Assembly: GCF_022539315.1 (NCBI RefSeq)
Contig: NC_066315.1
Span: 50,821,174 to 50,885,173, forward strand
Direction of reading: 5' to 3'
Length of the DNA: 64,000 nucleotides
Source: Serinus canaria
Lineage: Eukaryota > Chordata > Aves > Passeriformes > Fringillidae
Shown: piece after piece, positions 25,768-37,139 of the stretch
Numbering within the stretch: position 1 is the first letter of the stretch
Layout: every line of letters begins with the position of its first letter
The notes under the pieces: model-generated
Seen by the model: the letters and a program-made list of their open reading frames with translations, nothing else
What the model was told of the DNA's origin: nothing
Databases searched by the model: none
Position numbers and translations under genes: made by a program

Positions 25768-28700
25768 TCTGTGGCCAGAGAGCTGCTGCCACAGCCATGT
25801 GTTTTGGCTCTGTGCAACACAACTCCACTTTATTTTAACATAGGCTTTGGTACTACCCAACATTAGTGCAGTTGCCTTTGCAAATACGATGAACAGTTTT
25901 GCTTTGAAGTTTCTCTGCAGTTGGTACTTTTAATTTGTCTTTGATGTGAGTTTAAAGACACATCTTAGTGAAACAGTGTCACTGAGTAAAAGTGAAACAT
26001 GCTCCTTTTGAAACGGGAGAAGTACAAACCTAATCCCTCTAATGGTATCACATCCTAGAGGGAACAAAATTAAAGCACAATGCCAGGGTTTAAGATTGTT
26101 GAGAAAATCAAATTCCTTTTGTAAGCCTTTACACAAATTGTTAAGGGTGGGTCTCATCTCCCCTCCCTGCAGCCCTCTGAATAGAAATTAAACTCTATTT
26201 AGACAAATGGATGGGTGGACACTCCTAAAGCAAATGATAGCAATTGCCTATGGCATATGTGCTGTGAACTTTAAAGCCAACATTTTTAAACGGCGAGTGA
26301 AAGTCATCACCAAGAAAAGTCACCAATTCAGAGTAAAAGGCAGGTAGATGCTGCTTAGTGCCCGAGAGACCAGAGGATGAAAGGGAAGAAAGAGGAGAGG
26401 TTGGGATGCATATCAGATGAGGCTATGGTATCTAGTTCAGTCAGCACAGTTCAGGCAGATGGCCACAATGAATATTTAAAGAGGTGTAGCAGGTCAACTG
26501 TAATGGAAGCAGAAGTAAAGCTGATGTCAACATGAAACCATAGAAATTTTGTAGAAGACCAGCAGTTCAGAAATTTTAAATTTTAAAAATATTTTTCATT
26601 GTCCCAGGATCGCCAACATAGTTTTGATGCCATGGTTTTTACATTGGTGATCCATCACATGTGTTACATCACTGCCTTTATAAATTCCAGATACTTTATG
26701 CGTCCCTTGTAAGGTAGTCATAGAAGCAGTCTCAATATATTACTGTAATATCTTAATAAATCAGGTCATAACTACATATGAATCAGTTTATGACTATACT
26801 GGAACATCAGAAATGAGAGGAACACACTAGGAACAGCTGCGATTAATCCTGAGAGATGCTGTGCATGACTTACCACAGAAAAAGGAAAGGCAGCTGACTG
26901 AGAACTGGTACTATGTCAGAATAGACAAGACAACAAAAGGCAGCAAGCTGATCAGTGTTATTTTTCCTATCCCTACAGAGATCCTTCTAAAGTGCGTAAT
27001 TAACTTCATGAGGAAAATCTTCTTACCAGTCTTTGGTAATTCATCTACCTATGGAGAAATTGAAAATTTGAATGATCAGAAAGATTTTATTAGTTATCTA
27101 AAATTGTGTGAATTTGATCTGAGGTTTACTGACTGAGGTTTACTGTCAGTGAGACTCTTGGAACTACCTTGTCAATAATCCCATGATTTTTTGGAGTATT
27201 GTGCAGATGAGAACACAAGGCATGTGCTGATAAGAACTACTGATGTCAATATATTTAGTGCATTGTAGCACTGTTCAGCAGATAACAGAGGAGAGGATTC
27301 GACTGATGGGATAAAATAGAGAAAACAAGTACACTTTGGAACACACCCTTTGCTCTGAAAAGAGCACATTATGCATTCATTAATGCTAGCAGCTGAAACT
27401 GCAGAAGTCGGAAGTATCATTTGAGGGAGGATCTCCAGATCTGAACATTTGGTTTCAACCTGAATTGTACTGAGCATTGAGAAATATAAGATAAAACTAA
27501 AACCCTGGAAATAATGACAATGCCTGTACAATGCTATTTCCCTGCCCATTTCTGCTTTACTTGAGAAGCTAAAAGGTAACTAAATGAAAAATTGATTTAT
27601 GTGCAAATAAAAACATATCATATAAAAGATGCATCCCGAGAATATTTTTACACATTTTTATTTTTATTTTCTCAAACGTGCTGTCTAAGATATTCAAGTC
27701 AAACTGATTTAATTTGCAAATCAGGGCTAATTCTGCATTCCGCCCGAACACTCACCAGCAGCTTGGGGTGTAAGTGTATTGCAGACAAAAGGAGGTAGTC
27801 TTATAAACAGATTAACATTAAGAGGAGGTGCTAGAGCTGGTTTTGTGCCACCCTTTTGCTTCTTAAAATACACAACTCAGAAAAGCAAATATATTTTGAG
27901 TAAGACAGTATACTTTTTTTCTGTTGCTTTTCGCAGTTAAACTAGGCTTAAATATTGTATTGAAAATAAGGATGAAAGCTTGAATATGAAAATTACTGCA
28001 GGGAATTTATCTATTGCCTTATTGCAGTTCTGCTTTCATAATTCTTGCTTTACACAGTCAATCCAAATGGAGTCCAGAAAAACAACAAACTGCAGATGTA
28101 AAACTGAATACATCTGAGGAATCGCATCTATAAAAACAAAATGAACTATGTTACCGTATAAGGTATGAATATCTACACTTACCATTTTTTCCTAAAAAAC
28201 ATTAGAAATCAACCAAATCAAGTTTCCACACAGTTCTGGCTGAGTTTTGTTATCTTGTCCTCATAGGTGGAGAATTCAACCACAGATTGTCACTCATCTG
28301 TGGTAGTCTTGTAGCTTAGGTTATTGTTCAATCATGCCCATTCACAGTGCTTCAGATCATGCCTCTAGCAGTCACAACATGCAAACTGGATTCCTTTTGT
28401 ATGTAACTAAATCAGAAAATGTGCTTCCAGAGTTGACTTTTTCTTGCTCCAGCTGACTGCTGGTGCATAGCCCAAACGACCAAACTAGACTGATTCTAAA
28501 GCAAGACAGGTAAGACAGCATCTATAAGGTAGACACTGAATCGTCAGTTCTGCTTGCTTTGCTCCACTCACACTATGCTGCTGTCTGATGCCAGCCTAGC
28601 TGTTCTCTGTTTTTCAGTAATAAGAAATCACTCTAAAATATGGATTTCTGCCACCTCACTCTGGTATGGCTGCTCCAAGGTCAGAGTGCGAGACAGATTT

Positions 28701-29268
28701 TGCTTCCACCCCAGTAATGTTCTGTGTTACGCATTTTTACCTGCATTTTAACAAATTTTTTAAAAATTACTTTTAGTTGATTCCTGATTTTAGATTTACA
28801 GTTCAGTCGCATGATAGAAAGAAACTGAACACATAAACAAGGTTGCAATGAGTTATATTAACTTTAAAAAAAGCACATGAAGAAGACCTAAGGCCTATGT
28901 ACTGGCTGGACCCTCTACACTTTTCATGCATTTATTTTAATCCAAACAGCAAGCCATCATTTATGAGGTCATCTTGGCCTTATGTGTGTATCAAGCTGAT
29001 GCCAAATTGATTTTTGCCTTTTTTGCATTTATATATTCTCTATATTCTTTACACATAAATTTGTAGCTCTGCAGCCTACTATTGTAGTCATAGCTAGCCC
29101 CAGAACTTTTCCCTACCCAGATAGGCAGAAAGACAAAATACATTTTAAAGGCTCCAAACTGGGGTTTCCAAGGCCCCTATCCTATCTTGGTTCTTACTGG
29201 GAGCCAAGGTTGAAACCAGCTCTTTAAGACATGTTTTCATAAACTAAATTTAGTTTCTGTCTGATTTA
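25768..29268. other. Intergenic, AT-rich, nothing recognised
   Basis: No exon, RNA gene or repeat could be assigned. Short open frames (for example plus 26,861-27,136; minus 27,172-27,549) lack domains. There is a small imperfect tandem duplication of 'tgaggtttactg' at about 27,119-27,147. Confidence 0.5.
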
Positions 29269-29668
29269 GAGGAGTGTCACCGACATAGTTTATGAAAAAT
29301 CGTTTACTTAGGAATTTTCCTCTCCTGAGAGCTGAGAAGCCTCAGGAACGGACTGTAAACAATTCTTATCTGCTGCTGTGGAATGCAACGGGGAGAAATC
29401 TGTGATTGGCCCCGTCAGACTGTTTGCAATTAAGAGCCTATCACAGTTCACCTGTTCGGCCCGTCTCAGGCTGAGAAGACTTCAGTTTACACATTCTTTT
29501 CTATTCTTAGCTTAGCCTTGGTAGTGAAATCTCTAGCTTTATTCTTTTAGTATAGTTTTTATATCTTATATATCATATCATAATAAATCAAGCCTTCTGA
29601 TGCATGGAGTCAACTGTCTTGTCTCTTCCCTCATCCTGGGACCTCAGAAAACCCCTGTAATAGAGGAG
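29269..29668 (+). mobile_element. Solo LTR with 6-bp target duplication
   Basis: The LTR is 29,275-29,662 (388 bp). It opens TGTCACCGAC and ends CTGTAATA; the expected mirror GTGACA appears as GTAATA, two transitions away. GAGGAG flanks it on both sides (29,269-29,274 and 29,663-29,668). An AATAAA poly(A) signal lies at 29,582-29,587 in plus orientation. The 6-bp duplication fits a class II (ERVK-like, alpha/beta-type) integrase. No internal sequence remains. Confidence 0.8.
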
Positions 29669-30956
29669 GATTTAGAAAAGGGTTGAACCGTGTGGAAATT
29701 GCCTCACCACTTATGTCTCCAGTTGGGGATTTTTGTTAATTATGCAAATTTGTTAAGCTTTTAAAGCTATGTTCATCCCATGCAGGGGTGGACATTTTCT
29801 GTATTTGCCCCTGGAGGCCTCCAATAAAAACCAGCCTTTATCTTACCTCCTACATTAATATTATCTCAAAAGTGTGTTGTTTCATTTCTAGGTCTCTAGG
29901 GCATCAAAACTGTTTTGGTGTCCAGGGTTCTTAGAATTAGCATCAGCTAAATTTCCTTTCACCATCCTTCTGAAACCTAACCATTTAGTAAGTTTTATGT
30001 GCCATTTGAAGAGAAGCAGGAATTGAACAGTTGACTTCTCAGGATTGCAGCTATATTAGGTACGGGCTTCTGTTGTACCGCCCAGTAGTCTGAGGAGGTG
30101 AAAGTGTTGCAGTGACATTCTCAATGAGAGATTTTGGCTGAATGAAATTATTAATTCTATTTGCTCCCAATTCAATGACATTTCTCATGCCAATGAAAGA
30201 TTAAAAACAGTGGAGCAATGATGGCTGTTTCAGAAGGACTGCAATGCTCCCTTCTAGTGCATCACCTCCACCCTCCATGCCCAAGACCAAGTAGCAGCTA
30301 GCCAGATGCCTGCTACAGTGAAATGCAGTGGGAGGGTAGAAAAGAAACAAACCCAGGGGCAAATCTTGGCATGAGAGAAATTAGGATCCAAATTTTCTAC
30401 ACTGAGTAAATGAAACAAGGATTGTGCTTCACTTCTCCTCCATGCTTAGAGTAGGAACGCTAAATTGCTTTTACTGGCTCCTTCATTAGTGAGAGTTTAG
30501 CATCCTGGCACAACTGGTTCCAAATGAAGCAGATCAAACAGCTTAAGGTAGGGGATCTTGTGCACAGACAAGGCAGACATGTGTCCCTTAAGCGAGCTGT
30601 CATTGCAGTAAATGGGGCAGAATCTGACATCATGGGGAGGGAAGGGGAGCCTGCTGCCATGAGCTCATGCAGAGCATGTCAGAGACACACACAAATGTTT
30701 TCTACTGACACACCAGCCTGGCACCAGTCACCACCAGAGAGTCCCTGTGGACTTCATGCCTAAACACAGGACACTCACCCCCATGTAGAAATCACTGAGG
30801 TTCCACTGAGGAGTTATTTCAGATCACCTTTCTTCTTCTTCAAAGCATTTTAACTGGCTTCAAATCAACATCAAAATAGATCTGCTACCTTAGAACAAAT
30901 TTGAATGGAAAAATGCTTTCTCTGATTCATTAACCCCAAACACTCTTTCATTACAG
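29669..30956. other. Intergenic with octamer and poly(A)-like signals
   Basis: ATGCAAAT (octamer) lies at 29,742-29,749 and AATAAA at 29,823-29,828, about 75 bp apart, which resembles the inside of an LTR, but I could not find termini or flanking duplications. The overlapping open frames on both strands at about 30,460-30,760 carry no domain. Confidence 0.35.
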
Positions 30957-31092
30957 GGACCATGGGAAAAGTGACTGTACCTGATGAGCGCGTATCAGAA
31001 GAAAAGAGTCATGAATGCAACTTTGAATGGAGACCAAAATTTGTCTATTTGCTTTATGGAGATTTTGGAGTTTCACCCTTTGAGTCTTCTGG
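30957..31092 (+). CDS. Exon-like coding frame, possibly CFAP144/FAM183-like (partial or relic)
   Basis: A polypyrimidine-rich acceptor (ctctttcattacag) is followed by GGACCATGG, an excellent Kozak start (ATG 30,962). The frame runs 43 codons and has a GT donor candidate (GG|gtaaag) after 31,092. Without splicing, it would stop at TAA 31,094-31,096. The product begins MGKVTVPDERVSEEKSHE and contains LYGDFGVSPF. That last part faintly resembles the LY-x-x-F-x-x-NPF region I associate with the small ciliary proteins CFAP144/FAM183, and a FAM183B locus lies between AMPH and VPS41 in human. I found no downstream exon by eye on either strand, and retroviral insertions begin about 1.2 kb downstream. 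It could be a live exon, a one-exon relic, or chance. The family call is tentative. Confidence 0.4.
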
Positions 31093-31096
31093 GTAA

Positions 31097-32296
31097 AGAT
31101 TAACAAAGTTCCTTGCTAGTTTTGGGTTTAAAACACCTTTACATTATTTCAGTGCCAGAAACTTAATTCCATACCAGCTTAGGTGGAACCCACTGCCTCA
31201 TAATCACAGAATCCCTTTTTGCCACACTGTTTTCTCAAGAATCTTTTGGGGCTTTGCCTTTCTAATTTTCATACTGCATCTACTGGGAATATTCAGAAGT
31301 GTTAGACCCAAGTGTTAGACCGGTTCAATGTTTCAAACTCCATTTAGGTTATCATATGATCATGTCCTGGCAAATTACTGTGACTACTCTTGAGACAACA
31401 ATGCCATCATCACAATAGATAAAAAGGGAAAGAGAATTTTTTTTTTGTTTTAGATTTCCTTTTCTTCCCCCCCCCCCAGAGATATACAGAATTTTGCTAC
31501 ACATCAGAATCAAATGATAAGAATGAATCACACCAGAAATGACTGACCAGTTTTGGGTTTCTTTTGCTGGGATTCATCCCTGTTGGGGGTGGACGCTGGC
31601 CAAATGTCAGTGCTATAGTTGAGCAGAGGAGGGTGAAAGAACAATTAAAAAGTTCATGAGGTGGGATAAGGATTAGGAGAAAAACATTTTAGGGGCAAAA
31701 CAAGCTCAAAACTTTAAAAGGCATACAGAAAAATTTATAAACAGAATTAAAAGAGGATGAGAACTAAAACCTTTCATTTTCATTTCCTTCCCTCACCCCT
31801 AGCCCTTCTTTCTTTCCCACTGACAGCACAGGGAGACAAAACCTGGGGTTTTTAGTCAGTTGATAGTTTCTAAAAATTCTTCTTTAGTTCACTTAGGGAG
31901 AAGAGTCTCTTTTGCTATGCCATAGGGTCCTTCCCATGGGAGACAGTTCTCTGTGAACTTTTCCAACGTGGTTCTAATTTTCATAAGTAGCAGTCCTGTC
32001 CAAATCTGCTGCAACGTGAAGTCCCTCCCATGCGCAAAGCAGTCTTCTCACAACTGCTTTTTTTCGTGGGCCATTTAGTTCATGGTGTTATAAATAACAA
32101 ATATAGTCATTAGCTTTTGCATTTATGTATTAACTTTTGTTTTTCAAGTGATTATTGATCACAAAAATTCTGATATAGTACAATTTGTAATTACTGCTTT
32201 TGATATAGTATAATCAGTCAGTTTATGTATGCACCATAAAGTTTTTATAAATAGCAGTGTAAGATATAGTATTTTAGACCATAGCATAATGGTCAC
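31097..32296. other. Intergenic spacer, low-complexity runs
   Basis: AT-rich, with a T run at about 31,437-31,446 and a run of 11 C (31,467-31,477). No second exon for the 30.96 kb frame was recognised here. Confidence 0.45.
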
Positions 32297-32762
32297 TGTG
32301 AAATGCTGAAATGCTTTTTTTGGGTAACTAACTCAGAAAATGGTATAAAATAATTAGGCGATTTCACACATTTGGGGACTATCTTATCTGAAAGACAAGA
32401 TAACACAAACAGAAACCAGAGGAGGGAAAAACAGTTATTAACCCTCGTTATCAGGGAGTGAAAATACAACAGGATGGAACCACAAGAAGAAATAAAATAT
32501 ATTAGTTTAATCTACAAGATGGCATGAAGACAAGTCAAAGGTTTAAACCAAGCAAAAGAACATCTAAACTCAAAAGAATGTTTGAATATGTATAAACTCT
32601 TATGAATATGTATGTACCCCCTGAAATGTAACAGTATATAGGAACATGGTTTAAGTTAATGGGATGCTTGGCTATTGGCAAATAGCCAAGCACCCCAGCA
32701 CTGGATTTTATCCCTTAATTAACTTTCATAAAAATTTTAAATAGAAAGCCATATTTCTCACA
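32297..32762 (+). mobile_element. Candidate LTR (TGTGA...TCACA), plus orientation
   Basis: A 466-bp stretch opens TGTGAAATGC and closes TTCTCACA, giving 5-bp inverted termini. It contains TATAAAA near 32,343, AATAAA near 32,489 and a strong hairpin (32,665-32,692). The flanks carry AATGGT at 32,288-32,293 (three bases off the left terminus) and again from 32,762, so the duplication is not clean. It lies only about 18 bp left of the next LTR. Confidence 0.35.
32665..32692. repeat. 12-bp stem hairpin
   Basis: TGCTTGGCTATT and AATAGCCAAGCA pair perfectly around a GGCA loop, with three further G:C pairs beyond one mismatch. It lies inside the candidate LTR at 32.3-32.8 kb and may be part of its transcript structure. 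Confidence 0.7.
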
Positions 32763-32780
32763 ATGGTTTTTTTTAATAAG

Positions 32781-33398
32781 GATGAGCTGTTGCAGTGTAA
32801 AAGTAAGGGTCTTCTTCTACCTCTGAAGTAAGGGTTCTGTCTCTGTTCGAGCCTCCCACCTGATCACAGCTTTTCCTTTTTCTCATGGGCTGTGGGTGAA
32901 TGCTGCATCCCCTCATGGACTTCATAAATTACAGGGAAACAGTTTGTTGTACTATATCCTCACTATGGCTTGCAGAATGTGAGAAATGGCTACTCACTTT
33001 TCATAATTTTAGAACAGTTTATTAAACCTTATAAAAAATATAACAGAAGACAGAATAGAGAAAATGTTATGGCGCTGGGAGCAAAGGATTTTTCCCACCA
33101 TGTGCTCGGCCACACAATGGAGGTTTCGCTTGTCAACCCTTTAACCCCTACCAAATTTCTGTCCATCAACCCCTTCTTCGCTGTCCAGTGGTGGAGATCT
33201 CTTCCTCAAATCCTGATTGGAGGTCAGATGTTGCCATAGTGACAAGCCGACCCTCCCAGATGTCCCAACTCCAGCTGTCTCTTGGTAACAACATGAGGGG
33301 GTAAAACATAACTATAAATCTATAAAACTTTTCTTAACCTATATACATATTTGTCCATTAATTGTGAGACTCAACCATCACATTACTCATCTATCACA
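32781..33398 (-). mobile_element. 3' LTR of the minus-strand endogenous retrovirus
   Basis: On the minus strand the LTR starts TGTGATAGATGAG at 33,398. An AATAAA signal lies at 33,023-33,018. Its U3 part (about 33,140-33,398) is repeated in direct orientation at about 36,456-36,717, which is the 5' LTR. A polypurine tract abuts it at 33,399-33,420, as expected for a 3' LTR. The left boundary is uncertain; ATAAG at 32,776-32,780 and 36,718-36,722 may be the target duplication, but the LTR would then end TC instead of CA. Confidence 0.7.
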
Positions 33399-33420
33399 AT
33401 CCCTCCTTTTCCTTTTCTAC
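33399..33420 (-). other. Polypurine tract of the endogenous retrovirus
   Basis: On the minus strand, 'agaaaaggaaaaggaggg' sits directly 5' of the 3' LTR. This is the site of plus-strand priming in retroviral reverse transcription, and it confirms the element's orientation. Confidence 0.75.
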
Positions 33421-36400
33421 AGATTATTTGGCTCGAACAATTTAACTCAATGAGTCATACTAGCATCTGTTGATGTGGGCAAGGACAGAGGGAACCAAAG
33501 GGAAAAGAAACAGAAACTTCCTTAGACACCCTTATCCAGAATGAACAGAAGGACTTTACAGAGGTCCAGTATGGCTTTTACCCCCATCTACCTTGCCTAT
33601 GGGGCTGCTACCCATAGGAGGTGCCTTAATAGTGAGTACAGAGGCCAACTCGGTCTTGCTGTCTAGTCCCTTTGTATTCAAAGAGAGTTGGGGAATTACA
33701 GAGGTCTGGCATGGCCGTTTGTCCCCACCTTACCATGCCTGTGGGGTTGCTACCTGCAGCTGGGCTATGGAGTCTTCTCAGTAGCAAACAAAGGGGCCAA
33801 CCCAGTCCTGCCCTCCTCCCTTTGTCTTATTTTCTTAAGGAAGCTGCCTCATTACTTTTTATGGTCCCTTGTTTACTTCCCCTCAACAGACGCTCGCAAT
33901 TCTTCCTCATTAAAACATAAAAAACCCCCAACCAAACAAACAAAAAACCAACAGATTTTGGGCTGGCTGGTGAAAACTTGATTCTACTTTTTGGGTATCT
34001 TGTTGTTTTCTGGTTGTCTCTCAGTCTCTGCTTGAGAGCCAACCTCATTTCCCCCAGCCTGGATGTCACAGTCCATTCTTTGGGTTCTTCCACCAGACCT
34101 CTACTCTATTGGCATGCGTCCATCCCTGCTCTGCAGTTCACACAGCCGATTTGTTGGTGAGCAGTACCTGAAAGGGACCTTCCCACTAAGGAGTTAGAGG
34201 CTGATCTCTCCATGACTTAATAATCACTCAATCCCCAGGGTTAATGTTATGGATTCTGAATTCCAGGGTGGTCTTTTGAGGAATTGTCCCTTTACATCTT
34301 AGCCCTTCTAAGGTTCATGCTATAGACATAACATATTTCTTGGCATTGGCTCCCCCTTCCTCATAGGTGGCAACTTTCTGGGGTGAGGTTAGGAAGGGTA
34401 ACCCAAACAACATCTCATAGGGTGACACCCCCAAATATGACCAGGGTTGGGTTCTAATTCCTAATAAGGCCAAAGGGAGACATTTTATCCATGACATTTG
34501 GGTTTCAATCATTAGCTTAACTAGAGCTCTTTTAAGAGTTTCATTCTCTCCACCAGACCAAAACTCTGTAGATGTCATGGAGTGTGTAATTCCCATTTCA
34601 TTCCCAGGGCTTGAAACACTTTTTGCAATATCTTTGATGTGAAATGAGTTCCCCAGTCTGAATCAATCCTGTTTACCATCCCATATTGGGGAATGATTGA
34701 TTCTAGGAGTGTTTAACTCACAACATTGGCATTGGCTTTAACAGTGGGTACTGCCTCTACCCAATGAATCAAGTGATCTACTGTCACTAGCAAAAACTGC
34801 CACTGTTGTACCTGGGGAAGCTCAGTAAAGTCTACTTGGATGTTTTGAAAGGACTGTGAGGCTAGTTCTTGCCCTCCCCTGGGTGGTTTCCTCATGACTT
34901 TCTTATTTACTTGTTGACATATCACACACCGTTCAGTCACCTGCTTAGCTATCCCAAAAATTCCTATGCAGGAATCCCTTAGAAATTGATCACTTATCAC
35001 TTGTGTACCCCAATGTGCTGTCCCATGTATGCCTTCCAGCATTTTCCTGGCAAGGGACTTATTCAACATTTGCCTCCCATCTGCTAATCTCCATTTCCCT
35101 TTTTTATTTTTCTTGTGTTCCTATTTTAAGGAATTCTGCCTCTTCTGCCCCACTAAACACAGGGCATTCTTGTATTTTTCCCATGGGGGGTAACGCCATC
35201 AGTAATTTTTCTGTCCATGATTCGGCTGCATTTTTAGGTTCTAAATCCACTAAATTGTTCCCTTACATCTCTTAAGTCACCCCTTTTTGATGCCCTTTAA
35301 CATATACTACTGCTACTTCCTCTGGTAATTATAGGTTTCTAACACTTCTAAAATAAGTTCTTTGTGAATCAGTCCCTTTCCCTTTGAATTTAATAGCCCC
35401 TTCTCTTCCCAAATTTTTCCAAAGGTATGTATTAGGCCAAAAGCATGTTTTGAGTCTGTGTATATTGTTCCCCTTTCTGTGCTAATATTTCCAGAGCTTG
35501 TTTTAGGGCATATAGCTCACGTGCTTGGGCTGACCAGTTGGAAGGTAACTTTCCCTTTTCTTTGGCTACCAACCCTTCCTCCACTATAGTGTACCCCGAT
35601 ACCCAGTGCCCCTGGATTACATGTGAAGATCCATCGATGTACAATTGTTTCCCTCCTTGGAGTGGTTGATCTGTTAGGTCCTCTCTTACTCTGGTTTGAA
35701 AGTTTATAACTTCTAGGCAATTATGTATTAATTCCTTACCTTGTTCTCCATACAAAAACTGGGCAGGGTTGAGTTGGTTACTCACGATCAGCTCTAAATC
35801 ACTACTTATTAAGATGGCTTCATACTTTAGCACTCGGGAATCAGTGAGCCATTTCTCAGCCTTAGGATACTTCTGAGTGAGGAGTATATACTTTCAATTT
35901 TTTGGTTTCCTCTACGAGTACAGTGGTTGCCATCATGTCCTGAATGCAGGTTGGCCACCCCCCAGCTGACAGGGTCTAGTAGTTTTGATAAACAGGCCAC
36001 TGGTTTCCTGGATCCTTCCCAGTCCTGGGCTAGTACTCCATGTGCTAGCCCAGGACTCCTCTTTGTACATCTTTGTACATCTACAAACAGGTAGAAGGGT
36101 TTGTCTAAGGCAGGAAGACTCAGTGCTGGTGCACTAATTTTTGCTTTAAATCTTCAAACTTTTGTTCATCATCTTCTTCCCACCTAATCTCTTCTTCTAC
36201 AAGAACTTGATGGCCTACATGTATCCTTCAATCCATAGCCTACAATATCCCAACAAGCCTGGAAACCTTCTAACTTTGCTCTTAGTTTTTGGCCGTGGGC
36301 GAGAGGCTATCCCTGTGATTCTGTCAGGGTTCAGCCACCAGCTCCCTTGACAAATCACATGTCCTAGGTATTTTACGTCCCTCTCCATAAATTGGAGTTT

Positions 36401-36455
36401 CCCTTTTGATACCTGAAGTCCTTGGTTCGCCAGAAAATGTAACAATGCTATGGTA
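33421..36455 (-). pseudogene. Defective endogenous retrovirus internal region (pol remnant)
   Basis: Minus-strand pol of class I (gamma-type) character, read from right to left. The end of reverse transcriptase/connection is at about 36,215-36,445. RNase H is at about 35,432-35,833 (YIDGSS motif, then a conserved Glu). The integrase zinc finger and first core Asp are at about 34,713-35,069 (HGTAHWG, then CVICQQ, then VDFTELP), and the rest of the integrase core is at about 34,315-34,596. The C-terminal part seems to continue to about 33,830 with stops. The pieces lie in three different frames, so frameshifts and stops break the gene. Gag, protease, most of reverse transcriptase and the primer-binding site are missing. 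No env was recognised between integrase and the polypurine tract. It cannot encode a functional polyprotein. Confidence 0.82.
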
Positions 36456-36717
36456 TGGTACCCCTCTCAAAGTTCTGTCTATCAACCCCTTCTTTGCTGT
36501 CCAGTGGTGGAGATCTCTTCCTCAAATCCTGACCAGAGGTCAGATGTCAACATAGTGACAAGCCGACACTCCCAGATGTCCCAACCCTGGCTGTCTCTTG
36601 GTAACAACATGAGGTTATAAAACATAACTATAAATCTATAAAATTTTTCTTAACCTATATACATGATATTTGTCTGTTAATTGTGAGAGTCAATTATTCC
36701 ATTACTCATCTATCACA
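36456..36717 (-). mobile_element. Truncated 5' LTR of the same endogenous retrovirus
   Basis: About 260 bp closely matching the U3 part of the left LTR (shared blocks such as 'gctgtccagtggtggagatc' and 'aacataactataaatctata'). It ends at the TGTGATAG terminus at 36,717. The R-U5 part is absent, and the sequence passes straight into reverse-transcriptase remnants at about 36,455. One deletion therefore removed everything from inside U3 to late reverse transcriptase. Confidence 0.8.
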
Positions 36718-36797
36718 ATAAGAATCTCAGCTCCGACACTCAGAGCACTTCCTCCTCCCCCTCCCTCCTTGTGCACTGACCTTAGTGTTGCCATATA

Positions 36798-37139
36798 GTT
36801 CTCCTCACATGTCTTCACTTTTTCTCTGACTCGAGAGACAATTGGTGTACGTAGGTTCATTTGTTCTCAAGTTCTATTAATTGAAAAGATGTTATAGAGT
36901 TCTGCAACACTGAAAGATTGATCCCGAAATAGCTGCAGCCATGTGTTGCTGCCCCGGCCGCCCCGATCTCAGCTGTGTGGTCCTGGCCATGTGGCTGCTC
37001 TTGGACCAAGATGGCAGTGACCGCTGCATTTTTACCACTGCTAAGAAACTCAGTGCTGCTTCTATGAATAACACTTCCGCTCAAGACAAGCATTTAGGAG
37101 TATCTCCTCTTTGGCTGGGAAACATGATTTAGCCCAACA
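36798..37139 (-). mobile_element. Candidate solo LTR, minus orientation
   Basis: On the minus strand it opens TGTTGGGC at 37,139 and ends GGAGAAC at 36,798, close to a TGTT/AACA inverted terminus. TATAT occurs directly outside both ends, a possible 5-bp duplication, though this is low-complexity sequence. The interior is GC-richer than its surroundings ('ggggcggccggggcagcaac'). No family could be named. Confidence 0.42.

Noticed and set aside
33427..33830. An env gene for the endogenous retrovirus
   Set aside because: No signal peptide, surface or transmembrane motif could be recognised between integrase and the polypurine tract.
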